Made by a program: the position numbers and the translations under genes
The notes under the pieces: model-generated
What the model saw: the letters and a program-made list of their open reading frames with translations, nothing else
Database searches by the model: none
Told to the model about the DNA's origin: nothing
DNA from: Macrothele yani
Taxonomy: Eukaryota; Arthropoda; Arachnida; Araneae; Macrothelidae
DNA: 64,000 bases
Assembly (NCBI GenBank): GCA_039090855.1
Contig: CM077022.1
Span: forward strand, 76,895,964 to 76,959,963
Direction: 5' to 3'
Shown: positions 45,289 to 54,818 of the stretch, piece after piece
Numbering within the stretch: the first letter of the stretch is position 1
Layout of the letters: every line of letters starts with the position of its first letter

Positions 45289-45900
45289 AGTTTCTAAAAT
45301 AATAATTTACAATAAGTATTTTTATTTACATGTCTTATCTCACCACAAGATATACCAAGCGGTATATTTACTTCGAGTTGAGGGTAATCATGGATACATT
45401 ATAAAAATAAAAGTAAAATTACATAAAATAAATAATTTACGGGACTGACAATAGATCTATTTATTGTCAGTCCCGCACATTGTAAAATTACATAAAATAA
45501 ATAATTTATAAACATATCAGTGCATAATAATTTATAATATTTAAATAAAAAAATACCTATTGTAAAATTATTATTCTAAATATAAATTTTAATAACCAGT
45601 ATATTATTTAAAAAAATTCTACTAATTACATGTATCATTTCAAGGGTGGACGCGGGTGGGTAAGTATAATATATTGTATATGATTAATAATATTTAAATA
45701 AAAAATTCCTAATTATTATTCTAAATATAAATTTTAATAACCAGTATATTATTAGAAAAAAATTCTACTAATTACATGTATCATTTCAAGGGTGGACGCG
45801 GGTGGGTAAGTATAATACATAATATATAATTTATAATATTTAAATTAAAAATACCTATTGTAAAATTATTATTCTAAAAACTTTTCCTACAAATTTATTT
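45285..45900. repeat. Short palindrome/G-rich block 3
   Basis: One palindrome unit (about 45440-45480) and two G-rich units (about 45643 and 45788) repeat the order seen in the two longer blocks, showing that the block is a module with variable unit number. Confidence 0.75.
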
Positions 45901-45901
45901 C

Positions 45902-45905
<4 letters not shown>

Positions 45906-45943
<38 letters not shown>

Positions 45944-45955
45944 TTTTTTTTTTTT
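45906..45955. repeat. A(n)T(n) palindrome
   Basis: About 34 A then 16 T inside ATTTCTTCT and AGAAGAAATAAAT, an inverted extension of the palindrome. Confidence 0.85.
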
Positions 45956-45974
45956 AGAAGAAATAAATATTTGA

Positions 45975-46574
45975 TTGAAAATAATAATAATCACAGATAA
46001 TCTTTTCTTTGGTATTAAATTATTATTATACTCTAATATTATCATGATTGCCTTGGAATCTCTTCAGTTACTCTTTAGAACCAGCCGAGACGGAAAATGG
46101 ATTACTCAACCTTACGAACTTATTGATAAACGTATTGTTGTACCTGTGGATACGCCAATTGATAAATACGGCATTGATTTTATGTTGAAATTGACTTTTA
46201 ACTATCCCGTGATTGTCACTTTTTACTGCGGGGAAAAAACAACTTCATTGTATGGTCAAAGAATAACATTTTCCGGATTTGAAACTGATGGAGAATATAA
46301 ACAGTTTAAACTTTTGAATATGGATCTGTTGGATAACCCAAAAGACATGGAAAGGGCTCTACAGCAAATCAAGACATTAAAACTAAAAGTCTATAGTGTT
46401 AAAGAACGTAATGCTCATAGAATACGTACTGATGGAGAAGATGTCGTAGATGGTATATTTTGTGGTGCCACGAAACAAAAATCTGATATTCATTATACCA
46501 CTGTCTATGAACAGCGTGATATATATTTATTTACCTATGAAATTTGCTTTGGAGAACATGTTGAAGTGTTTTAA
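45975..46574 (+). CDS. Unknown 199-aa protein
   Basis: The longest frame starts at 45975, only 20 bp after an A/T palindrome. A second in-frame ATG at 46044 would give 176 aa starting MIALESLQ. The 5' segment (MKIIIITDNLFFGIKLLLYS) is hydrophobic and could be a signal or anchor if translated. The body alternates short beta-like segments (KRIVVPVDTP, YPVIVTFYCG, IYLFTYEICFG), suggesting a beta-rich fold. I do not recognise it. No clear TATA box or hairpin module flanks it. Confidence 0.65.
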   Translation: MKIIIITDNLFFGIKLLLYSNIIMIALESLQLLFRTSRDGKWITQPYELIDKRIVVPVDTPIDKYGIDFMLKLTFNYPVIVTFYCGEKTTSLYGQRITFSGFETDGEYKQFKLLNMDLLDNPKDMERALQQIKTLKLKVYSVKERNAHRIRTDGEDVVDGIFCGATKQKSDIHYTTVYEQRDIYLFTYEICFGEHVEVF

Positions 46575-46754
46575 AGAATGTAGATTTTTTTAAAGAATTA
46601 AAGTATTTTCTCTAAATTATTGGGTTTATTTGTAACACAATTTCATCAATATAACAACAGTAGCATCAACAATGTAGAGTACTTATATCAACGCAGAGTT
46701 CATCAATAGGATCATTATATTTATAAAGTTTTTTATGGATCACATGCTCAATAA

Positions 46755-47105
46755 AACCGTTGGTAAACAGGATGTGATGAAATCGGATATGACATAAACA
46801 GGATGTTTAAACAGGATATGATGAAATCGGATATGACATAAACAGGATGTGATGAAATCGGATGTGTGGGCTGAAATCGGATGTGACATAAACAGGATAT
46901 GATGAAATCGGATGTGTGGGCTGAAATCGGATATGACATAAACAGGATATGACGTAAACTGGATGTGTGGGCTGAAATCGGATGTGACATAAACAGGATA
47001 TGACGTAAACTGGATGTGTGGGCTGAAATCGGATGTGACATAAACAGGATATGACGTAAACTGGATGTGTGGGATGAAATCATATGATGAAACCTGATGT
47101 GACGT
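46755..47105 (+). promoter_or_regulatory. Tandem array of GGATRTGACATAAAC-type units upstream of 47172
   Basis: Units of about 26-36 bp include GAAATCGGATATGACATAAA, CAGGATATGACGTAAACTGG and GGATGTGTGGGCTGAAATCG. This is the clearest multimer of the shared GGAWRTGACRTAA composite. A TATA box (CTATAAATA, 47116-47124) follows. Confidence 0.8.
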
Positions 47106-47171
47106 AAACAATTTTGACTATAAATACTCAAGCTGCTCGACGTGTGTAGCAGACAGTCTGTATTTACGATC

Positions 47172-49196
47172 ATGACTGAAGACATTGTTATTGAACCTGA
47201 TATAGATGTATACATGGATGTGGATTCACCTCCACCGTTAGTAATAGATTTGGATAAATGGGAAGATTCCTCAACTTTAAACAGTCCACAGGATCTACGC
47301 AGTCCACAGGATCTACGCAGTCCACAGGATCCACGCAGTCCTTGCAGTTTACAAGATCCACGCAGTTTACAAGATCCACGCAGTCCACAGGATCTACGCA
47401 GTCCTTGCAGTTTACAAGATCCACGCAGTCCTTGCAGTTTACAAGATCCACGCAGTCCTTGCAGTTTACAAGATCCACGCAGTCCTCACAAACTACAAGA
47501 TCCACGCAGTCATTGCAAGGATCCTCACAAACTACAGGATCCACGCAGTCCTCACAAACTACAGGATCCACGCATCAAATATCCTGAACTGAAGAAAGTA
47601 CTTAATCAAACTAACGGTGTGTGGTCCGTTGCCTCTAAAGCCACTACATCAAGATCCTCTAATGCCACTACGTCTGTTGCCTCTAATGCCACTACATTTG
47701 ATGGGAATGCCACTACATCAAGGACCTCTAATGCCACTACATTTGATGGGAATGCCACTACATCAAGGACCTCTAATGCCACTACGTTTGATGGGAATGC
47801 CACTACATCAAGGACCTCTAATGCCACTACATTTAAGGGAAATCAAGCAGCCGCTACATTTGTTGACGCCACATCAACGTTTAAGGGAAATCAAGCAGCC
47901 GCTACGTCTGTTGACGCCACATCAACGTTTAAGGGAAATCAAGCAGCCGCTACATCTGTTGACTCTAATGACACTACATTTGTTGACGCCACATCAACGT
48001 TTAAGGGAAATCAAGCAGCCGCTACATCTGTTGACTCTAATGACACTACATTTGTTGACGCCACATCAACGTTTAAGGGAAATCAAGCAGCCGCTACATC
48101 TGTTGACTCTAATGACACTACATTTGTTGACGCCACATCAACGTTTAAGGGAAATCAAGCAGCCGCTACATCTGTTGACGCCACTACATCTGATGGAAAT
48201 CAAACCGTCACTACATCAAGGTTTGTTGCTTCTTATAAAATGAACATAATTAATACACCTGATATGATTAATAATTTTACTTTTCCACTTTTTACAATAG
48301 ATCGAAATTCTTACATTCCAGTAACTCTTACACCAGTAGCAAATAATTTGTTTAAAATCAGTCCATCTCAGCAACCAACAACACAAAAACCAACAACACA
48401 ACCAACAACACAACCAACAACACAACCAACAACACAACAGCAATCAACAACACAACAGCAATCAACACAACAACCAACACAACAAACAACACAACAACCA
48501 ACACAACAGCAACCAACACAACAACCAACACAACAGCAACCAACACAACAACCAACACAACAGCAACCAACACAACAACCAACACAACAAACAACACAAC
48601 CAACACAACAACCAACACAACCAACACAACAAACAACACAACCAACACAACAAACACAACAACCAACACAACCAACACAACAGCAACCAACACAACAGCA
48701 ACCACAACAGCATCCAACACACCGGCAAAAAACCAATTTCACGAAACAAGAATTATTGGAAATGTTAAATCAAACAAAACTTAAAAAAGATAATAACTCT
48801 CATGCAAGTTTAAGATTTCATTTGTTAACTACACTTTTAAAATTTAAGCTAAAGTACCGTTCTGGAATAAATTATAAGAACTTCGTGGAATTTCATAATA
48901 AGCGTAAGTGCTTCAAAATCATGTATGCCGTACTTGATGAGTATTATAACAAACTGATTTCTATGCAAGAAAAATGCATTTCCTTATTTTTTATTAATGA
49001 AGCACAAAAAAATGAAGTACAGCACAACATTGAATATGCAAAGTCTGAACTCATAATTTTACATAAAAAGGTGGAGGATATTCTACAAGAATGCAATAAA
49101 AGTTGTAATATATGGAATAATTTAATGCAATCTTTGAAAAAAATGGAAGATGTGACTGTACCGCAAGTGTTTGATGCTAGATACAAACCGTACTGA
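47172..49196 (+). CDS. Four-repeat mosaic protein, 674 aa
   Basis: An upstream in-frame ATG at 47142 lies where the transcript should start, so I favour 47172 (MTEDIVIEPDIDVYMD). The order is: an acidic N-terminus (1-40); SPQDLR/SLQDPR repeats (about 42-135); TSRTSNATTFDGNA repeats (about 155-215); ATFKGNQAAATSVDSNDTTF repeats (about 215-350); a non-repetitive link (about 360-405); a TQQPTQ-rich tract (about 406-515); and a non-repetitive helical C-terminal domain of about 155 residues. The four arrays are unrelated to each other, and the long stop-free antisense frames are shadows of them. It could be a structural or regulatory scaffold; function unknown. Confidence 0.8.
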   Translation: MTEDIVIEPDIDVYMDVDSPPPLVIDLDKWEDSSTLNSPQDLRSPQDLRSPQDPRSPCSLQDPRSLQDPRSPQDLRSPCSLQDPRSPCSLQDPRSPCSLQDPRSPHKLQDPRSHCKDPHKLQDPRSPHKLQDPRIKYPELKKVLNQTNGVWSVASKATTSRSSNATTSVASNATTFDGNATTSRTSNATTFDGNATTSRTSNATTFDGNATTSRTSNATTFKGNQAAATFVDATSTFKGNQAAATSVDATSTFKGNQAAATSVDSNDTTFVDATSTFKGNQAAATSVDSNDTTFVDATSTFKGNQAAATSVDSNDTTFVDATSTFKGNQAAATSVDATTSDGNQTVTTSRFVASYKMNIINTPDMINNFTFPLFTIDRNSYIPVTLTPVANNLFKISPSQQPTTQKPTTQPTTQPTTQPTTQQQSTTQQQSTQQPTQQTTQQPTQQQPTQQPTQQQPTQQPTQQQPTQQPTQQTTQPTQQPTQPTQQTTQPTQQTQQPTQPTQQQPTQQQPQQHPTHRQKTNFTKQELLEMLNQTKLKKDNNSHASLRFHLLTTLLKFKLKYRSGINYKNFVEFHNKRKCFKIMYAVLDEYYNKLISMQEKCISLFFINEAQKNEVQHNIEYAKSELIILHKKVEDILQECNKSCNIWNNLMQSLKKMEDVTVPQVFDARYKPY

Positions 49197-49244
49197 TGAG
49201 TAAAAACAAAACTGTACTTGCATCCCAAAATTATATCCATCTCA

Positions 49245-49720
49245 TATTTTTCTTAATAATGTTGCCTATCTCATATATATTTTTCTCAATAATGTTGCCT
49301 ATCTCATATATATATTTTTCTCAATAATGTTGCCTATCTCATATATATTTTTCTCAATAATGTTGCCTATCTCATATATATTTTTCTCAATAATGTTATA
49401 TTTGTCTCAATAATGTTGAACACCTTATATTTGTCTCAATAATGTTGAACATCTTATATTTGTCTCAATAATGTTGAACATCTTATATTTGTCTCCATAA
49501 TGTTGAACATCTTATATTTGTCTCCATAATGTTGAACATCTTATATTTGTCTCCATAATGTTGAACATCTTATATTTGTCTCAATAATGTTGAACATCTT
49601 ATATTTGTCTCAATAATGTTGAACATCTTATATTTGTCTCAATAATGTTGAACACCTTATATTTATTTGTCTCAATAATGTTGAACATCTCAGATTTATC
49701 CTATGATGATTTGAAACGTA
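49245..49720. repeat. Tandem repeats with TCTCAATAATGTTG, downstream of 47172 gene
   Basis: Five units CCTATCTCATATATATTTTT-CTCAATAATGTTG are followed by about 13 units CTTATATTTGTCTCAATAAT-GTTGAACAT. Many contain AATAA. The array ends near a possible AATAAATA (49722). Confidence 0.8.
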
Positions 49721-49769
49721 TAATAAATATATGTATAAAAAAGAAATGAGCTTAATGTTTGATTTAAAT

Positions 49770-50216
49770 TTTTATTCATATATAAGTAACATATACATTA
49801 AAAACAATATATAACAATCTATATATATTGATGACAATTAAAATAAAAAAATATTTTCAAAATATTTGCAACATGTCTTGCATCATAATTAAAAATAATA
49901 TATAACAATCTATATATATTGATGACAATTAAAATAAAAAAAAATATTTTCAAAATATTTGCAACATGTCTTGCATCATAATTAAAAATAATATATAACA
50001 ATCTATATATATTGATGACAATTAAAATAAAAAAAAATATTTTCAAAATATTTGCAACATGTCTTGCATCATAATTAAAAATAATATATAACAATCTATA
50101 TATATTGATGACAATTAAAATAAAAAAAAATATTTTCAAAATATTTGCATCATAAATTAAAAATAATATATAACAATCTATATACATTGATGACAATTAA
50201 AATAAAAAAAAAATAG
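49770..50216. repeat. About 88-95-bp tandem repeat, 5 copies
   Basis: The unit contains AATATATAACAATCTATATA, TTGATGACAATTAAAATAAA and ATTTTCAAAATATTTGC. It lies immediately downstream of the minus-strand gene 50217-51519, so it may supply its 3' end. ORF 49819-50196 follows the repeat and is rejected. Confidence 0.75.
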
Positions 50217-51519
50217 TTACAAAATATTTGCAAATGTCAACATATCTTGCGAATTTGGATCATAATTAAATGCTGTGTAATTTGGATAAACTGTATCATT
50301 TACCACTTGCATTTTCTGAATATCAAACAAAGATAAGTCAGTCATGGTTGATTCTTCTTTAGAATCCCGCGTCAACCAAACAAAATCTTCATCTACTGGT
50401 TTGTCAGAAAAGTTTTCTGGAGAAAACATTTCGTCTAAATAATGCGATAGTGAAATTTCATTATAGATATCCAAGTCTTTTGTATCGTTATTATCATCGT
50501 TTAATTTAATACGTTTGTTTATATTTTCTAGTTCAGGTCCTTTCCGCTTACCTGTTTGATCGGCACTGTCTTGTGAATCGGCACTTTTTTGTGAATCGGC
50601 ACTTTTTTGTGAATCGGCACTTTTTTGTGAGTCGGCACTTTTTTGTGACAGCAAGTTGACACTTTCTTGTAAGGTACAAAAGTTTGATCGACACTGTCTT
50701 GTACGGTAAAGTTGACACTGTCTTGTAGAGTACACAAAGTTTGATCGACACTGTCTTGTAGAGTACCCAAATCGACACTGTCTTGTAGAGTACACAAAGT
50801 TTGATCGATACTGTCTTGTGAGTTGACACTGTCTTGGGGGTTGACACTGTCTTGTACGGGGTTGACACTGTCTTGTACGGTAGAGTTGACACTTTCGGCA
50901 GGTGACAAGTCGACACTTTCTTGTACGGTAGGCAAGGTTTGGTAATTTCTTTGAAGTAAAACAGTTTTTTGCAGGGTAGGCAAGGAAACACTCTCTTGTA
51001 CGTAAAAGTCAAATATGCATTTCCACGACGTGAAGAAAAAATAATATGTTCCAGAGTCTATTGCATGATTATTGGTTAAAACTGCTTTATCAAAACTATT
51101 GATGACATCCGTCTCCAATGGAATGGTATTTGCACATCTCAAAATGGAAATTTTTTCTTCATTCAAATACATGCTTGCCTTTACAGGATTGAACAGATAT
51201 ACATAGATAGGTGTTGCCTTATTATATACTTTAAATACGTGTTGTGACTGAGGTGGAACCTTTTGCATACCCAAAGTAAAATATTTACTTGTATAAAATC
51301 TCGTTTCTTCAATGATGGCTCCTATATCTTTACGCCCACTCGTGAGAGCACCGTAAAACAAATGCAGTTTTCCTTCTTTGATAGCAATTTTTTCTTCATC
51401 ACCTGAATATTTATATATTCTTTTGAAACCTTAAAAACTCCAATCTCTTGTTCAATTTTATATCCATCATTATGACAAAAAACATTAAGCTTAATGGATA
51501 CTTCATTAGATTCCATCAT
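50217..51519 (-). pseudogene. Large QDSV-repeat protein gene with two frameshifts, about 430 codons
   Basis: From an ATG at 51519 (MMESNEVSIKLNVF) the frame runs to about residue 28. It then shifts by one base in or near a T-run around 51430, continues (YSGDEEKIAIKEGKLHLFYG onward) as a folded N-terminal domain of about 170 residues, and enters QDSVDQTL/TVQDSVN repeats. A second one-base shift occurs near 50665. The third segment has SQKSAD repeats, a bipartite-type basic segment (KRKGPELENINKRIK) and an acidic C-terminus ending DMLTFANIL. A folded domain, a repeat linker, an NLS-like segment and an acidic tail suggest a transcription regulator (inference). The shifts may be real or homopolymer read errors. 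Confidence 0.6.
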
Positions 51520-51564
51520 CGTTAATTGCTTCAGATGCTACTGCTTTAGAGTATGTTGTTGGCA

Positions 51565-51925
51565 GTACTTTTATACACAAAATATTTTTAGCGGATGTGA
51601 CATCACTGTAAACAAAACATCTGATTCGTTGAATCCGCACTTCCTGTAGTTGGCCAATAGAAAGTTTTAGCGGATGTGACATCACTGTAAACAAAACATC
51701 TGATTCGTTGAATCCGCACTTCCTGTAGTTGGCCAATAGAAAGTTTTAGCGGATGTGACATCACTGTAAACAAAACATCTGATTCGTTGAATCCGCACTT
51801 CCTGTAGTTGGCCAATAGAAAGTTTTAGCGGATGTGACATCACTGTAAACAAAACATCTGATTCGTTGAATCCGCACTTCCTGTAGTTGGCCAATAGAAA
51901 GTTTTAGCGGATGTGACATCCCTTT
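51565..51925 (-). promoter_or_regulatory. 79-bp tandem array, 4-5 units, upstream of the 51519 gene
   Basis: The unit starts GCGGATGTGACATCACTGTA, continues with CTGATTCGTTGAATCCGC and ends CTTCCTGTAGTTGGCCAATA. It thus has a GGATGTGACATCA composite, an inverted AGGAAGT ETS-like core and a CCAAT box. A minus-strand TATA box (GTATAAAAG, 51568-51576) lies next to it. Confidence 0.75.
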
Positions 51926-51929
51926 GCAA

Positions 51930-52125
51930 ACCAACTTTGGTTCATTTCTTCACTAAGGATAAAGTGATTGTCGTACAACATGTGTTAAATTCCCATTTCT
52001 TCACTAAGGATAAAGTGACCGCTGTACAACATGTGCTAAATTCTCATTTCTTCACTAAGGATAAAGTGATCACTGTACAACTTTGGTTCATTTCTTCGCT
52101 AAGGATAAAGTGATCACCGTACAGA
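51930..52125. repeat. CTTCACTAAGGATAAAGTGA repeats, 4 copies
   Basis: Units of about 57 bp with CATTTCTTCACTAAGGATAA and GTACAACATGTGYTAAATTC. The AGGATAAAGTGATCAC core has partial dyad symmetry. No gene. Confidence 0.65.
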
Positions 52126-52192
52126 AAAGGCTTAATAGGTGAGTAATTTCTTTTTCCTTTTAGGTTGTTGTTCAAAATAGGTATCTAAGCAT

Positions 52193-52498
52193 TTAACAAT
52201 TTCTAGGAAAATATGTGTTCAATTGTTTACATTCTTCCAATGTTAAAAAAATCCATTCTTTATCATTAATAAGCAATAACGAACCTGAACGAGTGACGAG
52301 AAATCCAGTAGACTTTAGTAACGTAAAAGAATAACTTGAGTAGGGCCAATTTCTAAAATATTCCTTAAATAATGGATAAGTTAGAGAGATAGTGGAACCA
52401 ATTGCAGTAATAAAAATTAATGGAAACGCTCCCTTTAAACGAAACTGTATTTTTGATGTATCACTCAAATCATAAGTTCTATAATAGGATTCAGACAT
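52193..52498 (-). CDS. Unknown 101-aa protein with hydrophobic stretch
   Basis: It begins MSESYYRTYDLSDTSK and has a hydrophobic segment FPLIFITAIGSTISLTYPLF (residues about 25-44) that could be one membrane span or a buried core strand pair. The C-terminus (LLLINDKEWIFLTLEECKQL) is soluble-looking. A decayed copy of its 5' part lies at 43660-43770. It sits between repeat DNA and an A/T palindrome; no obvious TATA box. Function unknown. Confidence 0.6.
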   Translation of the reverse strand: MSESYYRTYDLSDTSKIQFRLKGAFPLIFITAIGSTISLTYPLFKEYFRNWPYSSYSFTLLKSTGFLVTRSGSLLLINDKEWIFLTLEECKQLNTYFPRNC

Positions 52499-52570
52499 TA
52501 CGCGGACAAAATATTTAAATTAAAAATATCTATGGTATAATTATTTCCTAAAAACTTTCTATAACTTTAT

Positions 52571-52574
<4 letters not shown>

Positions 52575-52640
<66 letters not shown>
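52575..52640. repeat. A(n)T(n) palindrome
   Basis: About 37 A then 29 T within CTTTATTTCT and AGAAAGTTTAAAAAATAATA. Confidence 0.85.
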
Positions 52641-52644
<4 letters not shown>

Positions 52645-52779
52645 AGTTTAAAAAATAATATTTTACAATACGTATTTTTATTTCTATGTCTTTCTCACCA
52701 CAGGATATATCAACTGCTATATTTACTTCGAGTTGAGGGTAACCAATGGATAAATTATAAAAATAAATTATAAAATTAC

Positions 52780-53130
52780 ATAAATAAATAATTTACGGGA
52801 CTGACAATAAATCTATATATTACAAATCCCGCACATTATAAAATTACATAAATAAATAATTTACGGGACTGACAATAGATCTATATATTACAAATCCCGC
52901 ACATTATAAAATTACATAAATAAATAATTTACGGGACTGACAATAGATCTATATATTACAAATCCCGCACATTATAAAATTACATAAATAAATAATTTAC
53001 GGGACTGACAATAGATCTATATATTACAAATCCCGCACATTATAAAATTACATAAAATAAATAATTTACGGGACTGACAATAGATCTATATATTACAAAT
53101 CCCGCACATTATAAAATTACATAAAATAAA
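52780..53130. repeat. Degenerate palindrome array 4 (5 units of about 68 bp)
   Basis: Same unit as arrays 1 and 2, but the right half of the palindrome has changed from TATTGTCAGTCCC to TATTACAAATCCC in all five copies. The dyad is therefore lost, yet the array was still homogenised. Confidence 0.8.
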
Positions 53131-53184
53131 TATAAATTTTAATATCCAGTATATTATTAAAAAGTCTACTAATTATATGTCTTA

Positions 53185-53305
53185 GATTGGTGAAATATAT
53201 TTAGTCTCCACACATTTCTGCCAGATCAATCTATATAATTATTTAGTCTCCACACGTTTCTGCCAGATCAATCTATATAATTATTTAGTCTCCACACGTT
53301 GCTAT
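53185..53305. repeat. TTTAGTCTCCACACGTTTCT repeat, 3 copies
   Basis: Units of about 49 bp with CTGCCAGATCAATCTATATA. Short array, no gene. Confidence 0.65.
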
Positions 53306-53469
53306 CATTCCGTTATTGCGACATGATGTGTTCATTCTTTCACCGGATGCAACATTTCTCCGTGTTGTGCAAACGACATATTTGTTCACCAGATGTGATT
53401 TGAGAGTTTTTTCAAAGTATTCCGGAATTATTGTATCCAAACGCTTCTAAAATCTCTTATTCATACATA

Positions 53470-54090
53470 AGCTTTGACCCTTAAACAATGATCACTACCT
53501 GAACTTTGACCCTTAAACAATGATCACTACCTGAACTTTGACCCTTAAACAATGATCACTACCTGAACTTTGACCCTTAAACAATGATCACTACCTGAAC
53601 TTTGACCCTTAAACAATGATCACTACCTGAACTTTGACCCTTAAACAATGATCACTACCTGAACTTTGACCCTTAAACAATGATCAATGATCAAACAATG
53701 ATCATTCTACCTGAACTTTGACCCTTAAACAATGATCACTACCTGAACTTTGACCCTTAAACAATGATCACTACCTGAACTTTGACCGCTTAAACAATCT
53801 CTTATTCACTACCTGAACTTTGACCCTTAAACAATGATCACTACCTGAACTTTGACCCTTAAACAATGATCACTACCTGAACTTTGACCCTTAAACAATG
53901 ATCACTACCTGAACTTTGACCCTTAAACAATGATCACTACCTGAACTTTGACCCTTAAACAATGATCACTACCTGAACTTTGACCCTTAAACAATGATCA
54001 CTACCTGAACTTTGACCCTTAAACAATGATCACTACCTGAACTTTGACCCTTAAACAATGATCACTACCTGAACTTTGACCCTTAAATTA
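53470..54090. promoter_or_regulatory. 32-bp tandem array, about 19 units, each with a DR1-like nuclear-receptor site
   Basis: The unit is CTACCTGAACTTTGACCCTT then AAACAATGATCA. TGAACTTTGACCC is the reverse complement of GGGTCAAAGTTCA, which resembles the DR1 element bound by HNF4, COUP-TF and RXR-type receptors. The array is interrupted twice (near 53680 and 53790). No TATA box or gene follows directly; the nearest gene start is 54819. Confidence 0.7.
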
Positions 54091-54127
54091 TATTCTAATA
54101 ACTTTAGGTGTAAATTTTACTTCTCCT

Positions 54128-54145
54128 AAAAAAAAAAAAAAAAAA

Positions 54146-54182
<37 letters not shown>
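54128..54182. repeat. A(n)T(n) palindrome
   Basis: About 22 A then 33 T within TTCTCCT and AGAAATAAAATG. Confidence 0.85.
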
Positions 54183-54186
<4 letters not shown>

Positions 54187-54550
54187 ATAAAATGTAACAA
54201 AATATTTTAAAAGAATAAATGTATCATAGACATTTTTAATTCAAACATCATTTCTCTCCACGAGATATATCCATCAGTATATTTTCTTAAGTTTCGTCTA
54301 GTTGTGGATTTATTATTTATACATTGCTACAAAAGGATAAATCAGGTAATACTTTCCTATTTTCTTTAAAACGTAGCATTTATGGATTGCGACAGTTTAA
54401 ATTCTTTTATAGTTAACGTAAAAACTCTTGAAAATCAGAAATTTTTAGCTTTATTACGGTCTATTATATAGAATGCGCAAGGTTGTTTTAAGGAGGGGAC
54501 ACGTCATAAATTTCTTATTTTTTTTTAACTTATTAAGAAAAACATTCAGA
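54183..54550. other. Segment without recognised gene
   Basis: It contains CACGAGATATATCCATCAGTA, a relative of the CACAAGATATACCAAGCGGT sequence that follows other A/T palindromes (38930, 45345, 52695). No gene or array. Confidence 0.4.
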
Positions 54551-54559
54551 GGAATCCAG

Positions 54560-54770
54560 ATTTGACCGGATGTATTTCATAACCGGATGTGTTTCATAAC
54601 CGGATGTGTTTCATAACCGGATGTGTTTCATAACCGGATGTGTTTCATAACCGGATGTGTTGCATAACCGGATGTGTTGCATAACCGGATGTGTTGCATA
54701 ACCGGATGTGTTGTCATAACCGGATATGTTTCATAACCGGATATGTTGCATAATCTAAAGAGTATAAATA
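54560..54770 (+). promoter_or_regulatory. 19-20 bp tandem array, about 11 units, plus TATA box, upstream of 54819
   Basis: The units are CATAACCGGATGTGTTT and CATAACCGGATGTGTTG, with an ETS-like CCGGATGT core and, where TTGCATAA forms at unit joints, a C/EBP-like site. A TATA box (GTATAAATA, 54762-54770) is directly downstream. Confidence 0.8.
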
Positions 54771-54818
54771 GGGAAAAGTCAAACATTTAATATACTCCTT
54801 CTCTGAAAGTGGTTAATA

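Noticed and set aside
39577..45810. Telomere-like repeats (GGGTGGG)
   Set aside because: The G-rich motif occurs once per about 150-bp unit and does not form short tandem telomeric repeats.
48216..48749. Antisense frames rich in Val, Cys or Leu opposite the TQQPTQ tract
   Set aside because: They are shadows of a low-complexity CAA/ACA-rich coding repeat in the opposite strand.
53470..54090. CRISPR-like array
   Set aside because: The 32-bp units are directly adjacent with no unique spacers, and no cas-like genes are present. The same holds for the other arrays.
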